DNA of 64,000 nucleotides, from positions 8,792,001-8,856,000 of the forward strand of contig CM069596.1 in NCBI GenBank assembly GCA_035771175.1, written 5' to 3'. The position numbers were made by a program, and so were the translations under genes. Each line of letters opens with the position of its first letter. The first letter of the stretch is position 1. Below, in pieces: positions 59,500 to 64,000 of this stretch. The notes under the pieces are model-generated. The model did no database searches. It saw nothing but the letters and a program-made list of their open reading frames with translations, and was not told the DNA's origin. Source of the DNA: Paratinospora sagittata. Its lineage: Eukaryota > Streptophyta > Magnoliopsida > Ranunculales > Menispermaceae.

Positions 59500-59640
59500 T
59501 TTATTGGTTTGATCTATTGGGCGGTTGTTTTCCCTCGGAGAATCCATTGGGAGGTTTTGGTTCCCTCAAATAAGCCAACTCTATCTTGATCTTTCTTTAT
59601 TTGATGTTTCTTGGTTTACAAACAAATGAGTTTGTAACAA
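59500..59640 (+). repeat. LTR scrap ending AAACAAATGAGTTTGTAACA
   Basis: This is the reverse orientation of the LTR end at 57873. With CCATTGGGAGGTTTTGGTTC it matches the same LTR word set. The internal parts are lost. Confidence 0.5.
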
Positions 59641-61299
59641 GGGAATGTCTAACAAAGATTAAAATCCTTAAGTAGCCCCTTTGCCCTAAAATGTCAAAGT
59701 TCAAGCAAGAGCTTACCCAATCCTACCTTACCCTACCGATGGCAGTATTAACACCAGGAAATGACCTTTTTCGCATCAAACAAGTGCAATGTGATAGCTC
59801 AAGTATGAACCCAAAAAGGGGAGGGGGGGTGTTGAATAAAGTTCATGGCAACTATTGGCAAATTAAAATCTAATTGTGATAATCCTTTGGTTAAAGCAAT
59901 TTGAAACTTACACACAATTCAACTCAACTTAACAATGCCTTTTCCCACCTGTGTGGGTTACAATTTAAAACTTATATACAAGTATAATAAGGAAATAGAG
60001 CAAGAAAGGGAGGCATCCGACTTTTACATAGTTCATGAAGCCTTGCCTACGTCCATGACTAGAGAAATCCTTCTCTAGATTTTCACTAATTCAAATCCAC
60101 TTCGCAGGGCGTATATCAATCATTTATGCCTATCCATTTCAATTCTAAGAATAAAAACCTTCTTACAATTGGTTACAAACTTGGAACCCAAATGCAACTC
60201 CCTATCACTTTAAAACATATAATAAAAATGATAAAGACAAAGTACAAGTCAGTTTTTTATCAGAGTACTTACAATAAGTATAGTTTTTACTTGGATTACT
60301 TAGCTAGAAGATTGAAGTTGAAAGATCAAGGCTTGAGTGTTTGCAAACTGCACTTTGAAATCCAAATCTCAAAGATTAAACTTGTAAACCTCTGTTGAAA
60401 ACAACAATGAGGGTTGTGTTTATAACATAAACCAAAATCTAGCTGGCGGAAACACTCTAGATCAATCAGAAAAGACTCATTCAAATTTAAAGCATTATTT
60501 TTGGTTTAGAAAGAATCTAGAAGTCGACTAGCATGAGCTAGTAGTCGACCACAACTCCGAAGTGGTCAAAATACTAAATCTAGTAGTTGACTAGGATCCA
60601 GCCGTTGAAGCTGGGATGTTTTGTTATTACTCGATGCTCCAGTCCTCTCTTTAGTCCACTAGTAAATATGATAATTGATTGACTACTTTGGCCTAGTATC
60701 GGACTCCTTTTGATATGATTTCAAATAATTGGGTTCAAACAACTTTCAAACCTTCAAAACATCTAAAACACTTGAAATCATGATAGAAAATTTTTAAAAC
60801 AGTTTTGTTCAAAACTCAAGACATATATAGAAAGTTTCATCTAAAGGTTTTCAACAAAAACAAAACCAAAACTCAAGTCAAGGCTTGAAACTGAATGATC
60901 CAAGGAAAAGATAGATATAAGCTACGTATTCCTTCAGATACAACCTAACAATTATAATATGTGTCGTGAACCTTGAGTCTTGAATTTCCATATAGTTCTT
61001 TGTGCTTGAATCCTTTGATTCTTGACTTGGGAATCTTGTTGGGTTCTTCTTTTTCGTTGAAAAAATCCTTCATTTTACCCACTAAGCTACACCTTCGATA
61101 CTCCAAACACTTAGATATGGAGTGGAGTATCTTTCATTCGAACAACATTCAAAGAGATAGCAACAGTATCAGACAAAGAAAATGTTTTGTTATCATCAAA
61201 ATCCATTCTGTTTAATGTTGACAATATGTAGAACAAGTATGGAGGAACAATAAACAATATAAATAGTACATGTTGCTACTTATGTAAAGTTTATGGAAA
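59641..61299. other. Gene-free stretch
   Basis: A CTCAACTTAACAATGCCTTT stretch near 59922 resembles an RTE 3' end on -. Three GTCGAC/GTCGACTA words lie near 60520-60550. Otherwise I see nothing here. Confidence 0.4.
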
Positions 61300-62940
61300 T
61301 TACAAGGGCATGCAATCTTGCAATAGGTTTTCCCCTTTTTCTTTTTCCTCTCTTTCATCTTCAAGTATGATAAATTTCGTTTTCTCAAAGTTTTCAGGCA
61401 GAAGGTGTTTTCTTTCCATCTCATTCAATAGCTGTACAACCAGTCTAGTTTCTTTTGACTTACAGAGTCCCCTAAGAAGTTCAATTATAAAACTTGACTC
61501 AGGAACAATACATTTCTCCAACATTTCTTTCAAAACTTGAACAGCTCCCTTAAAATCCCCATTCTTACAAAATGTAGATATCAACATGTTGAAAGTATCA
61601 TTGTTTGGATGACACCCACTCTTTTTCATGCTTTTGTATAGCAAGAAAGCACGATCAGAATTTTGTCTCACACACTGTCCAGCAATAAGAGCAGAAAAAG
61701 TTGAAGCATTTGGAACTAAATTCTCCTTCTCAAGTTCTTTAACCAAATATGTTGCTTTCTTTGTCTTTCCCTCCTGGGAAAATCCCAATATCAAGGCATT
61801 ATATGTTAAAATATCAGCTTCAATTCCAAGCCTCAGCATTTCCTCATGAAACCTGCTACCCATCTCACTATTACCCACTTGGCCATACCCATTGATTAAA
61901 GTATTGTAAGTAATGATATTAGGAGCAACATCCATAGCTTTCATCTCACTAAACATTCGATTAGCTTCATGTAGTTTCCCTTCTTTGCACAATCCATGGA
62001 TAAGAATGTTATATGTAACAACATTCGGTTGGCAACCGCACTTCCCCATTGTGTCCTTTAGTTTCAAGGCTAAATTTAACAACCCTTGATTGCAATGCCC
62101 AACAATCAATGTATTAAAAGTAGCATTTGTTGGTCTACAACCCATGCTCTCCATCTCCTTAAACACCTCAAGGGCCTTCTCTAACTTTCCCAGCTTACAA
62201 TGAGAGCAAATAACCATGTTGAGAGTATAAGTATTTGGAGAAATCCGACAACGCCGCATCTCCTTATAAAATGATAAGGCAATATCCATCCGATGTAAAT
62301 CAATCAATGAGCTCATGTACGCATTGCAAGATTCAACATTTGGCAGAAACCCATAATCTTTCATTCGACAAAAAACATCTGTAGCATTCCTAAATTTTTT
62401 CATGTGGGCATAAGTCTTGAAGAGGGAATCAAAAACACGAGGAGACGAATCACATAGGCGGTATGAATAAAGTATGGCCTCAAAAAGTCTCAATGGAGAA
62501 TCTAAAACATTTGGGGTTATGGTACTTTTCAAGATATTTTCCGCAGCCTTAAACCTTTTCTCCTTGGTGAGAATATGAAGGATAATGACATTCGTATCGA
62601 GTGAGTGAGAACCGGGCTTTTTCTCTTCCACCCATTTGAAAAATTCCAGAGCTAAAACATGGTCTTTTTGGATCTTTAACAGAATGTGTTTAATTCTAAA
62701 TGGGGTTAAACCAGCTGCTAATGTATTGAGCTTGGTCCAATCTGAGTGAACTAAATGACTATGAGCAACATTCACAAAATCAAGATCTTGCCCCTTTGGT
62801 TCCGGAATCGATCGATGCGGAAGCGGAAGGAAACTCCAATTTCTACCCAAAATTGCAGAGCTAGTGGATTCTGTGGAAGTAGAATTGTTTTTAACTAAAC
62901 CAAGAGAAGTCGAAATTCGGCGAAAGATGAGAAGACTCAT
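61300..62940 (-). CDS. P-class pentatricopeptide repeat (PPR) protein, probably mitochondrial
   Basis: Single exon. I chose the ATG at 62940 (MSLLIFRRISTSLGLVKN, 546 aa) because it begins an Arg/Ser-rich, acid-poor presequence typical of mitochondrial targeting. An upstream in-frame ATG at 63021 would give 573 aa. In the longer numbering, ten PPR motifs run without gaps from about 196 to 543, 35 residues each except the first (33). Clear examples are VVTYNILIHGLCKEGKLHEA and IITYNTLINGYGQVGN. The Gly-rich LPLPHRSIPEPKGQDLDFVN region precedes them. There is no E or DYW domain, so editing catalysis is not expected; P-class proteins bind organellar RNA and stabilise, splice or translate it. It resembles Arabidopsis At4g26680 as I recall it. 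No frame damage is seen, and expression control is unknown. Confidence 0.93.
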   Translation of the reverse strand: MSLLIFRRISTSLGLVKNNSTSTESTSSAILGRNWSFLPLPHRSIPEPKGQDLDFVNVAHSHLVHSDWTKLNTLAAGLTPFRIKHILLKIQKDHVLALEFFKWVEEKKPGSHSLDTNVIILHILTKEKRFKAAENILKSTITPNVLDSPLRLFEAILYSYRLCDSSPRVFDSLFKTYAHMKKFRNATDVFCRMKDYGFLPNVESCNAYMSSLIDLHRMDIALSFYKEMRRCRISPNTYTLNMVICSHCKLGKLEKALEVFKEMESMGCRPTNATFNTLIVGHCNQGLLNLALKLKDTMGKCGCQPNVVTYNILIHGLCKEGKLHEANRMFSEMKAMDVAPNIITYNTLINGYGQVGNSEMGSRFHEEMLRLGIEADILTYNALILGFSQEGKTKKATYLVKELEKENLVPNASTFSALIAGQCVRQNSDRAFLLYKSMKKSGCHPNNDTFNMLISTFCKNGDFKGAVQVLKEMLEKCIVPESSFIIELLRGLCKSKETRLVVQLLNEMERKHLLPENFEKTKFIILEDEREEKEKGENLLQDCMPL

Positions 62941-63021
62941 GCTTGTTTTTCTAATTGAATATGACGAATTAAGGATAATTGAGATGAAATATGAGTTTTT
63001 AAACCGATAGAAATTATTCAA

Positions 63022-63365
63022 TCAAATAAAAAGGGGGGCAACTTGGGAATTACGCGTTTCCAATTGGGTTCGTCTTCTTCTTCTTTTCTGGAATTTGTTT
63101 TCGTTGTCGAAAACTCCTCTTTGAATCTGAATTTGCAACTGCAAACCATGAAAAAAAAATTAAAAAAAAAAGTTAGGAATTTTTTTCCAGTTAAGAAGAA
63201 GAAGAAGAGCAGATTATGCAAGTGAAGATCGCTTACTTCGAGTTGCTCTTTCGCCATTACTATGTAATCTGACACTCTCTCTTCGTCTTCAACTGCATAA
63301 TTCAGATGAAGCTCTCCATCTTTCTCCAAATCCTCCACAAATCCAATCTTGTCAATCTCAACCAA
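63022..63365 (-). other. Leader of the PPR gene with a probable 98-bp intron and a small upstream reading frame
   Basis: A strong donor (GAA|GTAAGC, intron start 63236) and acceptor (GGTTTGCAG, intron end 63139) define an intron with a T-rich 3' part. Splicing joins one frame that is open from 63365 to a TGA at 63024-63022. It has an ATG at 63257 (MAKEQLELQIQRGVFDNENK, 45 aa in all) and an open extension upstream without an ATG. It may be an upstream ORF of the PPR mRNA or the end of a small separate gene. I do not recognise the protein. Confidence 0.4.
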
Positions 63366-63514
63366 TCATTAGTGCTAAATGATCGAAAGCAAAGGCTAAA
63401 ACCCTGATGGCGTTACCGTGTAGGTTTTGTGCGAGAGCTAATTGAAGTAGTTTTCAAGTCAATTTGGCCCAACTTAACGGAATGAATCCATCAATCACGG
63501 GTAGCCGTAGCTTG

Positions 63515-63524
63515 GCTTTATAGG
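63515..63524 (-). promoter_or_regulatory. Possible TATA box of the PPR transcript
   Basis: On - the sequence CTATAAAGCC lies about 575 bp upstream of the chosen start codon. If it is used, transcription would begin near 63490 and include the leader intron. Confidence 0.35.
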
Positions 63525-63839
63525 GCCTTTGCTATACTCCTATTTCCACGAGCGTTTAGTTTTTTATTAATAAATTGGACCCTTGTTTTCTGTTCAATTG
63601 ATTATTGGATTTTTAACATTTTTAGGCATGATTTTTTTTTTAACCATTAATAGGCATCAAAAAAATATTATATTTGTAAATACACAAGTTTTAGACATCT
63701 TAGCGCCACATGTCAATATGTTCAAAACTTGCCTATTCACGTTTTTTTTTTTCTTAAAGAGAATGAATGGCACTGACACCATTCATTAATCTGAATAATG
63801 TAGCTCTTGAAAAGGCAACAATTATTCTGTAAAAAAAAG

Positions 63840-64000
63840 AAATTGGTTCAAGTAAATGTCGTTTCTTCGAGAGGCGACATTCTATAAAAAAATAAAACTT
63901 AAATGTCGTCTCTTTAAGAGGTGGCATTCTGTTAAAAAAAAAACTCATTTCGAACTTGAGTTGTTTAACGCCACCACAGGCTTTCCGCTAGAATTTTTCT
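63840..64000. repeat. Start of another copy of the foldback family, cut by the window edge
   Basis: Two hairpin motifs (ATGTCGTTTCTTCGAGAGGC and ATGTCGTCTCTTTAAGAGGT, each followed by GACATT/GGCATT) precede AACTTGAGTTGTTTAACGCC and ACCACAGGCTTTCCGCTAG. The last two match the unit boundary of the element at 28826-33980 (AACTTGAACTGTTTAAGGCC, ACCACGGGCTATC). Confidence 0.6.

Noticed and set aside
62941..63021. Start of the PPR protein at the upstream in-frame ATG (63021)
   Set aside because: The extra 27 residues are hydrophobic and mixed, and the downstream Met begins a better targeting presequence. It cannot be excluded without transcript data.

Overview
This is nuclear DNA from a flowering plant, most likely a eudicot. 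I cannot name the species. The evidence is GT-AG introns, three genes with clear Arabidopsis counterparts, and an AT-rich background packed with plant transposons: Ty1/copia, Ty3/gypsy, L1- and RTE-type LINEs, tRNA-derived SINEs, hAT-like MITEs and foldback elements.

Three protein-coding genes are supported. (1) A six-exon Golgi Qb-SNARE of the GOS12/GOS28 family runs on + from 385 to 12850 and gives 239 aa. (2) A six-exon thylakoid-lumen pentapeptide-repeat protein (TL20.3 type) runs on - from 28437 to 13074 and gives 270 aa. These two genes are tail to tail, with 223 bp between their stop codons. (3) A single-exon P-class PPR protein, probably mitochondrial, runs on - from 62940 to 61300 and probably has a short leader intron. 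Both multi-exon genes are stretched by insertions. A 4.73 kb copia element lies antisense in GOS12 intron 2, and a 5.40 kb copia element lies antisense in TL20.3 intron 2. All exons and splice sites look intact.

From 28.7 to 61.3 kb I see no gene I can name. The region is built from nested mobile elements. A foldback element (about 28826-33980) has four ~180-bp units in one direction followed by five in the other. It is interrupted by a 3.29 kb probable solo LTR, which in turn carries a 496-bp head-to-head pair of tRNA-like SINE bodies. Further right are an 800-bp MULE-like foldback element (36742-37541) and a 5'-truncated L1 LINE (37843-41417). Then come a poorly understood 41.4-46.7 kb stretch, a second L1 on -, and a third L1 on + that is split by a 3.65 kb non-coding LTR element (52539-56189). 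Last are gypsy and LTR scraps. Target-site duplications could be read directly for nine of these insertions, which gives a relative order of events.

The most unusual items are a ~235-bp piece of chloroplast psbD/psbC inside the GOS12-intron copia element, where gag should be; the SINE dimer with one 11-bp duplication around the pair; the foldback array; and the non-coding LTR element. All copies of transposon coding sequence seen here are broken by stops or frameshifts.
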